From positions 24,504 to 88,503 of the forward strand of contig NZ_JACHZQ010000013.1 of NCBI RefSeq assembly GCF_014193655.1: 64,000 bases of DNA, read 5' to 3'. This document shows, in pieces, positions 17,827-25,789 of the stretch. A program made the position numbers and the translations under genes. The DNA comes from Rhizobium sp. BK313 (GTDB lineage: Bacteria > Pseudomonadota > Alphaproteobacteria > Rhizobiales > Rhizobiaceae). Under the pieces are notes generated by a model. The model was not told the DNA's origin. It did no database searches and was given only the letters and a program-made list of their open reading frames with translations. How positions within the stretch are numbered: the stretch's first letter is position 1; each line of letters opens with the position of its first letter.

Positions 17827-19427
17827 GCTTCTTGCTCGGCCTCATCCTCCGTGGCCTCTTCGGCCTCAGTGGCGAGATCGGCTTCGGTGATCCAGCCAGC
17901 CAGCAGGCGGGCCTGCACGACCATCTGCTCGGCCTCGACGCGCGACACTTCGAGCTTGGAGAACAGGCCTTCGAACTTCTTCGTTTCGCCGTTCTTGCGT
18001 TCAGTCCAGCCGACGAGATCGTCGGAGGCACAGCCGGCGAAGTCTTCGATCGTCTTGATGCCGTCCTCGCCGAGGGCGACCATCATCTGCGCGGTCATGC
18101 CGTTGATCTGGCGCAGCTCATCGGATACGCCGAGCGCCTTGCGCTTCTCGTCCATTTCGGCTTCCAGCCGCTCCAGATATTCGCGGGCGCGTTGCTGGAT
18201 TTCCTCGGCGGTCTCTTCGTCGAAACCGTCGATGGAGGAGATTTCGTCGAGATCGACATAAGCCAGTTCCTCGACGGCAGCAAAGCCTTCAGAGGCCAGA
18301 ACCTGGCCGACCATTTCGTCGACGTCAAGAGCGTCCATGAACAGGTTGGTGCGTTCGTTGAATTCCTTCTGACGGCGCTCGGATTCTTCCGCTTCCGTCA
18401 TGATGTCGATGTCCCAGCCCGTCAACTGCGAGGCGAGGCGGACATTCTGGCCGCGGCGGCCGATGGCCAGCGACAACTGTTCGTCCGGAACCACGACTTC
18501 GATGCGCTCGGCATCCTCATCGAGAACGACCTTGGCGACTTCCGCCGGCTGCAGCGCGTTGACGACGAAGTTCGCCGGCTCGCTGGACCACGGAATGATG
18601 TCGATCTTTTCGCCCTGCAGTTCGCCGACGACGGCCTGGACGCGCGAACCGCGCATACCGACGCAAGCGCCGACCGGATCGATCGAGCTGTCGTTCGAAA
18701 TGACGGCAATCTTTGCACGCGAGCCCGGATCGCGGGCGACCGACTTCACCTGGATGATGCCGTCGTAGATTTCCGGCACTTCCATGGTGAAGAGCTTGAC
18801 CATGAACTGCGGATGCGTGCGCGACAGGAAAATCTGCGGGCCGCGCTGCTCACGGCGCACGTCGTAGACATAGGCACGAACGCGGTCACCATAGCGGAAG
18901 TTCTCGCGCGGGATCATTTCGTCGCGGCGGATAATGCCTTCGCCGCGGCCGAGGTCGACAATGACGTTGCCGTATTCGACGCGCTTGACAGTGCCGTTGA
19001 CAATTTCACCGACGCGATCCTTGAATTCGTCGAACTGACGGTCGCGCTCGGCTTCACGCACTTTCTGCACGATGACCTGCTTGGCCGACTGGGCGGCGAT
19101 GCGGCCGAAATCCATCGGCGGCAGCGGATCGGCGATGAAGTCGCCGAGAGCGGCATCCGGATTGCGGTCGCGGGCGAGTTCCAGCGGGATCTGCGTGGAA
19201 TAGTCCTCGGCCTTTTCGACAACTTCGAGCAGGCGCTGCAGGCGGATTTCGCCGGTCTTCGGGTTGATGTCGGCGCGGATGTTCGACTCCGTGCCGTAAC
19301 GCGAGCGCGCGGCTTTCTGGATCGCGTCCGCCATTGCGGCAAGCACGATCTCGCGGTCGATGACCTTTTCGCGCGCCACTGCATCTGCGATCTGCAGAAG
19401 TTCTAGCCGGTTCGCACTGACTGCCAT
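17823..19427 (-). CDS. nusA: Transcription termination/antitermination protein NusA
   Basis: 534 residues. The domains in order are the RNA-polymerase-binding N-terminus, an S1 domain (about 135-200), KH1/KH2 with GACVGMRGSRVQAVVGELQGE and LAIGRRGQNVRLAS, and a C-terminus with two helix-hairpin-helix units (MVGQVLASEGF and later). A strongly acidic tail ends the protein (TEAEEATEDEAEQ). It modulates pausing, intrinsic termination and antitermination. It is cotranscribed with rimP upstream. Confidence 0.98.
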   Translation of the reverse strand: MAVSANRLELLQIADAVAREKVIDREIVLAAMADAIQKAARSRYGTESNIRADINPKTGEIRLQRLLEVVEKAEDYSTQIPLELARDRNPDAALGDFIADPLPPMDFGRIAAQSAKQVIVQKVREAERDRQFDEFKDRVGEIVNGTVKRVEYGNVIVDLGRGEGIIRRDEMIPRENFRYGDRVRAYVYDVRREQRGPQIFLSRTHPQFMVKLFTMEVPEIYDGIIQVKSVARDPGSRAKIAVISNDSSIDPVGACVGMRGSRVQAVVGELQGEKIDIIPWSSEPANFVVNALQPAEVAKVVLDEDAERIEVVVPDEQLSLAIGRRGQNVRLASQLTGWDIDIMTEAEESERRQKEFNERTNLFMDALDVDEMVGQVLASEGFAAVEELAYVDLDEISSIDGFDEETAEEIQQRAREYLERLEAEMDEKRKALGVSDELRQINGMTAQMMVALGEDGIKTIEDFAGCASDDLVGWTERKNGETKKFEGLFSKLEVSRVEAEQMVVQARLLAGWITEADLATEAEEATEDEAEQEA

Positions 19428-19487
19428 TGTCTTTAGTCTCCGTCTTCCTGCCCTGGGTTCCCGTCCGTTGGGCGGTTCGTTGATCGG

Positions 19488-20096
19488 TTATTCTTCTTCT
19501 TCGCCCGCTTCGTTCTGGTTCGCAGCCTCGGCTTTCGCCAGCTTGTCGGCGCGCAGCGCATCGCGGATAAGATCATCCGTCAGGATCAGCTTGGCGTCGG
19601 CCAGCGTGCTGAACGGAATGGTCACCTTCGGCTCTTCGCCGTAAGCAACCTGGTCGCGCTCGATCGCAAAACCATCGGCGCTGACATCGGCGATCTTGCC
19701 GCGGAACCGCTTGCGGTTATCAACCAGGATCGACGTCTCGCACTTGATGAGATGGCCGATCCAGCGGCTGAAATCCGACTTGCGCACCATCGGGCGGTCG
19801 ATGCCGGGCGAAGACACTTCCAGATGATACGCTTTATCGATCGGATCTTCCACATCCAGCACCGGCGAAATCGCCGTCGAGACCTCTTCGCAATCCTCGA
19901 CGGTCATGGTGCCGTCGTTGCGCTCGGTCATGATCTGCAATGTCAGGCCGTTCTGATTGAGGAGGCGCGCACGCACTAGGCGGAAGCCCATGCCGATGAG
20001 CACGGGCTCGATGATGGCGGCGATGCGCTGGTCAAGGCCGGTTTCGACGATCAGCCGCGGTTCGTTGGCATTGTCTGCGTTTGTCTCTTCCGACAA
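19488..20096 (-). CDS. rimP: Ribosome maturation factor RimP
   Basis: 202 residues if started at the TTG at 20096, which has AGGAG eight bases upstream; an ATG nine codons earlier (20123) is possible but would put the ribosome site inside the coding region. Family segments are VRARLLNQNG, YHLEVSSPGIDRP and the C-terminal SH3-like part with VTIPFSTLADAKL. RimP is needed for 30S maturation. It is the first gene of the rimP-nusA-infB operon. A terminator precedes it by 45 bases. Confidence 0.95.
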   Translation of the reverse strand: MSEETNADNANEPRLIVETGLDQRIAAIIEPVLIGMGFRLVRARLLNQNGLTLQIMTERNDGTMTVEDCEEVSTAISPVLDVEDPIDKAYHLEVSSPGIDRPMVRKSDFSRWIGHLIKCETSILVDNRKRFRGKIADVSADGFAIERDQVAYGEEPKVTIPFSTLADAKLILTDDLIRDALRADKLAKAEAANQNEAGEEEE

Positions 20097-20493
20097 GCAT
20101 TCACTCCTGCATTGTCCATGCATTTGGAGATCGAGCTAATAAAAAAGAGCGGGTCCTTGCGGCCCACTCTTCATCACACGATCAAGAATTTGAATGCGGA
20201 TATAAGCCCGTTCCCGTCAAATTGCAAGGTCTTCGCGCCGAAACCCTGCTGCGCCGCCTATTTCCGGAATTCTCTAGCAAATACCACTAAGTCTTCCAAG
20301 GCAGAGGCAATGTGTTGGTGGCTCATCATGGAAGTACTATACAACACCGAGGACGAACTGCGCATCCTCTAACATGCCTGCGAAACCAGTCGATCCCCCG
20401 GCTCGGATTGAATCGTGGCACCCCGCGTCCCATCCAGCTTTCCTGACCGCGCGCATTCCCTTACAATGCCTTCCCGATGCAGAGGATTTCACC
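20097..20493. other. Divergent region upstream of rimP and the DUF6494 gene
   Basis: 397 bp without a supported coding gene. It holds the leader terminator described at 20141-20171 and must contain the promoter of the nusA operon. A TTGACG hexamer on the minus strand lies near 20215-20220, but no convincing -10 pairs with it. Confidence 0.6.
20141..20171 (-). terminator. Leader terminator upstream of rimP
   Basis: A 9-position stem with one mismatch (20145-20153 with 20163-20171) closes a 9-base loop. On the minus strand it is followed by a run of six T, the intrinsic-terminator pattern. It lies 45 bases before the rimP start codon and no minus-strand gene ends there. It is therefore a candidate attenuator of the rimP-nusA-infB operon. 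Confidence 0.7.
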
Positions 20494-20685
20494 ATGAGCG
20501 AAGACGCCTTCAACATGTCGATCCGCAAGTTCCTGAAAGAAGTCGGCGTGACCTCACAGCGCAAGATCGAGGAGACGGTGCGCGATGGACAGATCCGAGG
20601 CAAAAAGCTGAAGGTCCGCATGACACTGACGGCGGAAGGCATCGGCCTCAACCACGTGGTCGACGGCGAAATCGAACTTCCGTAG
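20494..20685 (+). CDS. DUF6494 family small protein
   Basis: 63 residues from the ATG at 20494. The sequence SEDAFNMSIRKFLKEVGVTSQ at the start (cited here in part), followed by a basic patch (RGKKLKVRMTL), is recognisable as DUF6494, a small conserved proteobacterial family of unknown role. No signal or membrane segment is present. A ribosome site is present but modest (AGAGGATTTCACC). Confidence 0.8.
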   Translation: MSEDAFNMSIRKFLKEVGVTSQRKIEETVRDGQIRGKKLKVRMTLTAEGIGLNHVVDGEIELP

Positions 20686-20700
20686 GCGGGCGACGCGATC

Positions 20701-20756
20701 AAGCGGCTCTTCCGACGCGACCAAAGCACCACGACGGTGCTTACGTCAGCCGCTTT
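20701..20756. terminator. Nested inverted repeat between convergent genes
   Basis: An outer 8-bp stem (20701-20708 with 20748-20755, approximately) encloses a second hairpin (20723-20730 with 20736-20742). It lies 16 bases behind the DUF6494 stop and faces the BA14K-like gene on the other strand, so it probably ends transcription from one or both sides, although the T runs are short. Confidence 0.5.
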
Positions 20757-20905
20757 ACAGCGCGCGTCTCACCGAACGCCTAAAGGTCGCCAAAGCACTC
20801 TGAATTGCTGCATGCCGTGGCACGTGGCCCAATAGATTTGGCAGAAAGCCGCACCTGTCCCGCGCCACGGCTTGGTTTCTTTGGCGCATCGGCACATGCC
20901 CGCCA

Positions 20906-21373
20906 TCAATAGTAAGGCGAGACGCACGCCTGTCGTGGACCGTAATAGGGCTGGAACGTGTTGTCGTAGGCCCTGTAGGATCGATAGCGCGCATAGCACC
21001 AGCGCGTATGCGCAGTGCCACCATAGTACGTCGGGCGATAGTAGCGTGGCGCGTAATAGCGCGGAGCGTAATAGGCCGGGCCATAATAGGTCGGGCCGTA
21101 GTAGCCCGAATCGTAGTAGCCGGGGCCATAATATCTCGGCTGCGCCAGCAGCCCGCCGATTATCGCGCCTGCGGCGAGGCCGCCGAGCGCCCAACCCCAA
21201 TCGTCACCACCATTGTTATAATAGTATCCGCCGCGATAGCCGCCACGGTAGCCAACCGGCTGCACATGAGGTGCCTCGACCTTCGGGGCGACAATGGTGG
21301 GAAACGCCACGGCCGGCGGGGCGCTCGTCAGCGCCGTCGCAAGCGACAAGGCAACGATTGCAAGCCTCTTCAT
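20906..21373 (-). CDS. BA14K-like secreted protein, tyrosine-rich
   Basis: 155 residues from the ATG at 21373, with GAAAGGTG upstream. There is a signal peptide (MKRLAIVALSLATAL, cleaved near AVAF), a Gly/Tyr segment and one hydrophobic stretch (WALGGLAAGAIIGGLL). A run of about ten YY-containing repeats such as RYYGPGYYDSGYYG follows. The C-terminus CYARYRSYRAYDNTFQPYYG..RQAC matches the short BA14K/lectin-like module. Brucella BA14K is an immunoreactive envelope protein with lectin-like activity. The function here is inferred only. Confidence 0.78.
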   Translation of the reverse strand: MKRLAIVALSLATALTSAPPAVAFPTIVAPKVEAPHVQPVGYRGGYRGGYYYNNGGDDWGWALGGLAAGAIIGGLLAQPRYYGPGYYDSGYYGPTYYGPAYYAPRYYAPRYYRPTYYGGTAHTRWCYARYRSYRAYDNTFQPYYGPRQACVSPYY

Positions 21374-21584
21374 TGGCTTCACCTTTCCGTCTACATCGCC
21401 CCGCATAATTATAACGCGGAAAGGACGGCGTGGCACTTAATTTCCAAGCTGGGGATGGCGTCGGCAGGGCTGACTTTGGTCGCCATTTCTCCCGCGACGG
21501 TCGATCCGTCTTGCGCCGGTCGCATGGCAGACCACAACGGCAGCTTCGAACCGGAAGCGGTCATTCGACAGAATGACATGAGCC

Positions 21585-22172
21585 TTAGCTAGGCCCGGCG
21601 TTTCCTGCATCCACTATGGCCTGAACAACAAGTGCGATGCGTTTGTCACGCATGCCGGGCCTAACGCGGCCTGAACGTTCGAGCTCAGCAAGCCCATGAA
21701 GAGCTGCCCAGAAAGTCTCGGTTACGATCTCCACATCAGCGCAGAACGGAGATACCACTGCTGCAATTGCTTCGAAGGCGGCCCTAAGTTCCGATCTCGT
21801 TTCAGCTTCGGCGAACCTCAATTGAGTCGGTAGGATGAACATGGCGTCGTAGAGTGCTGGGCGACTTAGCGCGAAAGCAAAATAGCCCGTGGCGACATCC
21901 ATGAGGGCGTCCCGTCGTCCGTTCGCCCCGTCTGCCGCTGCCCGAAGAACGGTTGTGAGCTCCTTGAAGCCTTCGACTGCAACTGCTGCAACGATGGCAT
22001 CCCTGTTCACGAAATGCGAGTAGAGGACAGGCTGGCTATATTCGATTTCTTGAGCCAGACGGCGAATCGTAACGGCATCCCACCCTTCGCTTTCCGCGAT
22101 TATACGTGCTGCCGCGACGATGCGATCTTCGCGTTCGGCCCGTTCTCGACTTTTTCGGTCTGCGACACTCAT
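21585..22172 (-). CDS. TetR/AcrR family transcriptional regulator
   Basis: 195 residues from MSVADRKSR. The N-terminal helix-turn-helix reads RIVAAARIIAESEGWDAVTIRRLAQEI then YSQPVLYSHFVNRD, a standard TetR DNA-binding domain. The C-terminal half (LMDVATGYFAFALSRPALYDAMF) is the ligand/dimer region of the WHG-like group. It is divergent from a DUF4267-DoxX pair, which is its likely target; a palindrome lies between them. Confidence 0.9.
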   Translation of the reverse strand: MSVADRKSRERAEREDRIVAAARIIAESEGWDAVTIRRLAQEIEYSQPVLYSHFVNRDAIVAAVAVEGFKELTTVLRAAADGANGRRDALMDVATGYFAFALSRPALYDAMFILPTQLRFAEAETRSELRAAFEAIAAVVSPFCADVEIVTETFWAALHGLAELERSGRVRPGMRDKRIALVVQAIVDAGNAGPS

Positions 22173-22223
22173 TCCCAAATCTCCATGCCCGCAAGGCAAA
22201 TATACCCCAAATTATAACAATGC

Positions 22224-22256
22224 TTGACTAACTAGCAATGCTAGGGCATTAGCTAG
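22224..22256 (+). promoter_or_regulatory. Candidate promoter with TetR-type operator
   Basis: TTGACT (22224-22229) is followed after 17 bases by CATTAG (22247-22252), an imperfect sigma-70-type pair. Within the spacer lies the 13-bp palindrome ctagcaatgctag (22232-22244). Overlapping it is AATGC-tagg-GCATT (22237-22250). It sits between the divergent tetR and DUF4267 genes. Occupancy by the TetR protein is inferred from position. Confidence 0.45.
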
Positions 22257-22295
22257 CGACGATAGATTATATTGCGTCGCTAGGAGAGTTGCGAA

Positions 22296-22676
22296 ATGTA
22301 CTGGCTTGTTAACGGGACCGGGTTGCTTGTGGCCCTCGCGATCATCGCGATCGGCACCAGCTATATTGCGAGCCCAACGACCACAACGCGCAGTTTTGGC
22401 CTGCCGCTTCCTGAAGATGGCCCCAATATCCCTTGGTGGCTTCGCCTCAAGGGGGTTCGCGACATCACAGCGGGATTACTCGTCCTTGCGTTTATGGTGT
22501 GGGGTACGCAGCGGGAGATCGGCATCGTCCTTTTGGTCGAAGCGATTATCCCCGTCGGCGACATGCTGCTTATTCTCGCAGCAAAAGGCTCAAGCAAAAG
22601 CGCCTTCGGCATTCACGGCCTCACGGCGGTGATTATGGCCCTGGCTGCCATCCCCATGATAATCGGTGCGCACTGA
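22296..22676 (+). CDS. DUF4267 membrane protein
   Basis: 126 residues with four hydrophobic helices (VALAIIAIGTSYI; ITAGLLVLAFMVWG; IGIVLLVEAIIPVGDMLLI; AVIMALAAIPMIIG). It matches the DUF4267 pattern, including GLPLPED before the second helix and RLKGVRDI at its start. Function unknown. The next gene starts one base after its stop, so the two are co-translated. A regulatory link to the divergent TetR gene is likely. Confidence 0.82.
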   Translation: MYWLVNGTGLLVALAIIAIGTSYIASPTTTTRSFGLPLPEDGPNIPWWLRLKGVRDITAGLLVLAFMVWGTQREIGIVLLVEAIIPVGDMLLILAAKGSSKSAFGIHGLTAVIMALAAIPMIIGAH

Positions 22677-22677
22677 G

Positions 22678-22992
22678 ATGGTTCACGTTCTTGCAGTCTG
22701 GTTCTTAGTTGTGGCGTTCTCTGGCGCAGGCCTTGTCAACGCGATCGGCGCGTCCAAGACGCGAAGCGATTTCGCTCGATGGGGCTACCCGCGTTGGTGG
22801 AGCATTTTCACCGGTGGACTGGAGATATCGAGCGCTGTTCTGATTGCACTTCCTGGCAGCCGCATTATCGGCGTGGCGCTTGGGGCGGCAATCATAGCGG
22901 CTGTGCTATTAACTGTTCTACGTCACCGCGAGTATGCACACCTTGCGCCATTGAGTGTCTTTATCGCCTTGATCGCTCTTGCAGCAGCCTGA
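22678..22992 (+). CDS. DoxX-like small membrane protein
   Basis: 104 residues starting at the ATG one base after the DUF4267 stop. It has four hydrophobic helices with a short polar loop FARWGYPRWWSIFTGGLE, the pattern of DoxX/DUF4345-like proteins, whose loops carry WGYP..W. The family sits in the inner membrane and often accompanies TetR regulators; its chemistry is poorly defined. It is probably the second gene of a TetR-controlled two-gene operon. Confidence 0.78.
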   Translation: MVHVLAVWFLVVAFSGAGLVNAIGASKTRSDFARWGYPRWWSIFTGGLEISSAVLIALPGSRIIGVALGAAIIAAVLLTVLRHREYAHLAPLSVFIALIALAAA

Positions 22993-23078
22993 CCTTAAGC
23001 ACCGCCAGCAAGCCGCTCGTCAGCGATGGGCCGAAGGCTGCCGTGGTCCGCCACGCTAGGGGCAGTATTGTCGATCGA

Positions 23079-23477
23079 TCAGCGATCAGCGAAACGCCGT
23101 CTCGCGGCTTCGGTGACAGGTGTGTACAGGGCCACGCGCGTACCCTCGGGGTCGGAGAACTGGACCGTGCGATTGCCCCATGGCAAATCCTTGGGCTCGT
23201 GTACGACTGTGACCTGCTGTTTGAGGCGGGCGAATTCGGCATCGACGTCCGACACCATGAATTCCAGAATGGCAGTCCTGTTGGCCGATGGCTCCGCACT
23301 GCCCTCCCGGAACAATGCCACGGTTTCCGCGCTGCCTATGGCGAGGCTCGCGCCGGGCGTGACAATCTCGGCGAACACTGGCGCGAGCCAACTGGCGCGG
23401 TAGCCCGTCACCAGCTCGTAGAAAGCCACCATGCTTTTAATGTCCGAAGCGACGAGGCGGGTGGATGCGAATTTCAT
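23079..23477 (-). CDS. VOC (glyoxalase/bleomycin resistance) family protein
   Basis: 132 residues from the ATG at 23477, with AAGGAGA upstream. It shows the two beta-alpha-beta-beta-beta halves of vicinal-oxygen-chelate proteins: ASDIKSMVAFYELVTGY in the first, and ILEFMVSDVDAEFARL with GNRTVQFSDPEGTRVALY in the second. A metal-dependent activity or simple ligand binding are both possible. It is divergent from a WYL-type regulator 89 bp away. Confidence 0.88.
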   Translation of the reverse strand: MKFASTRLVASDIKSMVAFYELVTGYRASWLAPVFAEIVTPGASLAIGSAETVALFREGSAEPSANRTAILEFMVSDVDAEFARLKQQVTVVHEPKDLPWGNRTVQFSDPEGTRVALYTPVTEAARRRFADR

Positions 23478-23566
23478 GATCTTCTCCTTGGGTGCGCGAC
23501 CGTTTCTTTCCTTGCTTTTGTGGCACACCCGTGCTGACAGCGTTGTGGCAGCAGGAGTCACTAGCT

Positions 23567-24274
23567 ATGCGAAAAGCGGATCGCCTTTTTCAGATCATCC
23601 AGATTCTACGCAGGTCGAGCCGCCCGGTTACCTCGTTGCAGCTCGCGGATGAACTCGAAGTCGCCCGGCGAACTGTGTACCGCGACATCGCACACTTGAT
23701 TGCCCAGCGCGTTCCGATCGAGGGTGAAGCGGGGTTCGGTTACGTTATCGATCCGCGATACGAAATGCCGCCACTGATGCTGACATCCGAGGAAATCGAG
23801 GCCGTGGTGCTCGGCGTTCAAATGGTGGCGAGGTTGAATGACGCGGCCATCAGGAATGCCGCCAGCGATGTGATGGCGAAGATTACATCGATCGTGCCGG
23901 AGCACCTTCTTCCCTATATTGCCGAACCCGCGGTCGGCATCAAACCCGGTGAAGCCACCGGAGATGTGACACTCGACACGCGTCCGCTCAGGCGGGCGGT
24001 CAGGGAAGGCCGCAAGCTGCATCTCGACTATCGCGCGGCAAACGGCGAGGTGACCAGCCGCATCGTGTGGCCTGTGCTTCTAGGCTACGCCGATACGTAC
24101 AGCCTCCTGATTGCGTGGTGCCAATCGAAACAAGCCTTCCGTCATTTCCGCACCGACAGCATCCTCGAAGTCGAGATCCTCGAAGAATCCATCGGCATGT
24201 CCAAGAGCAAGTTGAGACGGCAATGGCAGCAGTGTCGCGATGCCGAAATTCTCAAGCGCCGTACAGGACAGTGA
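23567..24274 (+). CDS. WYL-domain transcriptional regulator (YafY type)
   Basis: 235 residues from the ATG at 23567, with GGAG upstream. The N-terminal winged helix has RLFQIIQILRRSSRPVTSLQLA (cited in part) and RRTVYRDIAHL. A WYL domain fills the C-terminal half (GRKLHLDYRAANGEVTSRIVWPVLLGY), known in other proteins to sense small ligands or oligonucleotides. It is divergent from a VOC gene and is probably its regulator. A paralogue is encoded at 32844-33530. Confidence 0.9.
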   Translation: MRKADRLFQIIQILRRSSRPVTSLQLADELEVARRTVYRDIAHLIAQRVPIEGEAGFGYVIDPRYEMPPLMLTSEEIEAVVLGVQMVARLNDAAIRNAASDVMAKITSIVPEHLLPYIAEPAVGIKPGEATGDVTLDTRPLRRAVREGRKLHLDYRAANGEVTSRIVWPVLLGYADTYSLLIAWCQSKQAFRHFRTDSILEVEILEESIGMSKSKLRRQWQQCRDAEILKRRTGQ

Positions 24275-24324
24275 TCGCAATGGGCCGAAAGCTGCCACGC
24301 GTGGCATCTGCCGACGAGTTGCGC

Positions 24325-25563
24325 TTATTTCAGCAGGCCGAGCATCGAGCTGTCGGGATAGCAGGTAGGCTTGCGTCCGCTCTTTTGCTGCCATTGGCCG
24401 ATCGACCGCCGGGTCTTGTAGCCCGGCAATCCGTCGGTGCCGCCGACGTCGTATCCCTTGCGTTGCAAAGTCATCTGCATGCTGGCGACGTCGGAGCGCA
24501 GCATCTTGCCGACATCGCCCCATTGGCCCTGGAAGGCGCCGGAACCATAGGCGATGCGATCGGCGAGATTGCCGATATAGAGGCCGTAAAGATCGGAATT
24601 ATTGTATTCCTTGATGACGTAGAAATTCGGCGTGACGATGAATTCCGGCCCGTCACGGCCGGCCGGCACCAGCATCGTGCCGCCGGCGCGCAGCTCATCG
24701 GACGGAAAAGCTTTGCCGGAAATCCTGGCGATCCCGAGCGATGTCCATTGCGAAATCGGCTTGGCGAGATCCGGCCCCTCCTGCGCACAGGAAACGTTTT
24801 CCGGGATCGTCACTTCGTAGCCCCAGCCGCGGCCGCGCTGCCAGCCCTTCTGCACTAGATAGTTGGCTATGGAGGCAAGCGTGTCCGGCACGGACGTCCA
24901 GATATTGCGATGGCCGTCGCCGTCGAAGTCGACCGCATATTTCAGATAGCTGGTTGGCATGAATTGTGGCTGGCCGAGCGCGCCGGCCCAGGACCCCATG
25001 AACTGAGCGGGAGTGACATCGCCGTGCTCGAGAATGCCGAGCGCGGCGATGAGTTCGGTGCGGAACATTTCCTTGCGCGTCGACATGAAAGCCTTGGTCG
25101 CCAGCACCTGGATCGCCGAATTCGGTAGCTTCGCGGCTCCGAAACCGGTCTCGCGGCCCCAGATGGCAAGTACAATCGGCCCGGGCACGCCATAGACCTT
25201 TTCGATCCTTTTCAGTGTCGGACCATATTGCGAAGCGAAGCTGCGCCCGGTTGCCGCCAGCTTCTGCAGCCGCGCCTCATTGAAATAGGGAGCGGGCGAG
25301 GAGAATTCCGCCTGCGTCTGCTTTTGCTCCTTCGCCTTCGGAAAGCCGGGCGGCGCCAGATCCGGCAGATCCCAATTCAGCGTCACGCCGGAAAAGGCGG
25401 CCTGGAAAGTCTTTTCGGAAACGCCGTCCTTCTTCGCTTCCGGCCAGAGGTCCTTTTGTACCCAGGTCTGGAACTGCGCCTCGACATCGGCTTTGGACGC
25501 GGCAAGCGCGGGCAGGGGGAGCAGGGTCATGAGGAGGACAAGCAGCCACAGAATATGCCGCAC
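24325..25563 (-). CDS. Lytic murein transglycosylase, MltB type, with peptidoglycan-binding domain
   Basis: 412 residues from a GTG at 25563. The n-region RH and a hydrophobic core (ILWLLVLLMTLLPLPALA) form a signal peptide. The transglycosylase domain has the catalytic Glu in IWGRETGFG and FMGSWAGALGQPQFMPTSYL, followed by DFDGDGHRNIW, as in MltB. The C-terminal ~60 residues (MTLQRKGYDVGGTDGLPGYKT) form a PG_binding_1 module. It cleaves glycan strands to 1,6-anhydro-muropeptides in the periplasm. Its ribosome site overlaps a structured repeat. Confidence 0.92.
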   Translation of the reverse strand: MRHILWLLVLLMTLLPLPALAASKADVEAQFQTWVQKDLWPEAKKDGVSEKTFQAAFSGVTLNWDLPDLAPPGFPKAKEQKQTQAEFSSPAPYFNEARLQKLAATGRSFASQYGPTLKRIEKVYGVPGPIVLAIWGRETGFGAAKLPNSAIQVLATKAFMSTRKEMFRTELIAALGILEHGDVTPAQFMGSWAGALGQPQFMPTSYLKYAVDFDGDGHRNIWTSVPDTLASIANYLVQKGWQRGRGWGYEVTIPENVSCAQEGPDLAKPISQWTSLGIARISGKAFPSDELRAGGTMLVPAGRDGPEFIVTPNFYVIKEYNNSDLYGLYIGNLADRIAYGSGAFQGQWGDVGKMLRSDVASMQMTLQRKGYDVGGTDGLPGYKTRRSIGQWQQKSGRKPTCYPDSSMLGLLK

Positions 25564-25570
25564 AATACCG

Positions 25571-25751
25571 CCCTCTGTCCCTCTCGGGACATCTCCCCCA
25601 CAAGGGGGGAGATTGTTGGCGGCACGCTTCATGCCATGCGGACGGTCAGAAGTTTCCGCGAATCCAGTAGCTAATTGTTTGGCGAAGATAGCACTGCGAG
25701 TTACCGATCTCCCCCCTTGTGGGGGAGATGTCACGAAGTGACAGAGGGGGG
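25571..25751. repeat. Inverted pair of a rhizobial-type palindromic intergenic repeat
   Basis: Arm 1 (25571-25614) and arm 2 (25706-25751) are inverted copies about 90 bases apart. Each arm carries a small hairpin and a larger palindrome (ATCTCCCCC..GGGGGAGAT). The arms agree almost perfectly except in the small hairpin, where gtccc/gggac in arm 1 is replaced by gtcac/gtgac in arm 2, so both pair. This is the style of the short palindromic repeats scattered between rhizobial genes (RIME/RPE-like); I cannot assign a named class by eye. Confidence 0.85.
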
Positions 25752-25789
25752 TATGCGCTCTCCTCATACGCAGTCCTTTATTGCAGCAG

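Noticed and set aside
17832..19406. 524-codon plus-strand frame opposite nusA
   Set aside because: Shadow of nusA, which has all expected domains.
25571..25751. Possible miniature inverted-repeat transposon (MITE)
   Set aside because: The inverted arms would suit a MITE, but no target-site duplication was found and each arm is itself a hairpin pair, more like rhizobial palindromic repeats.
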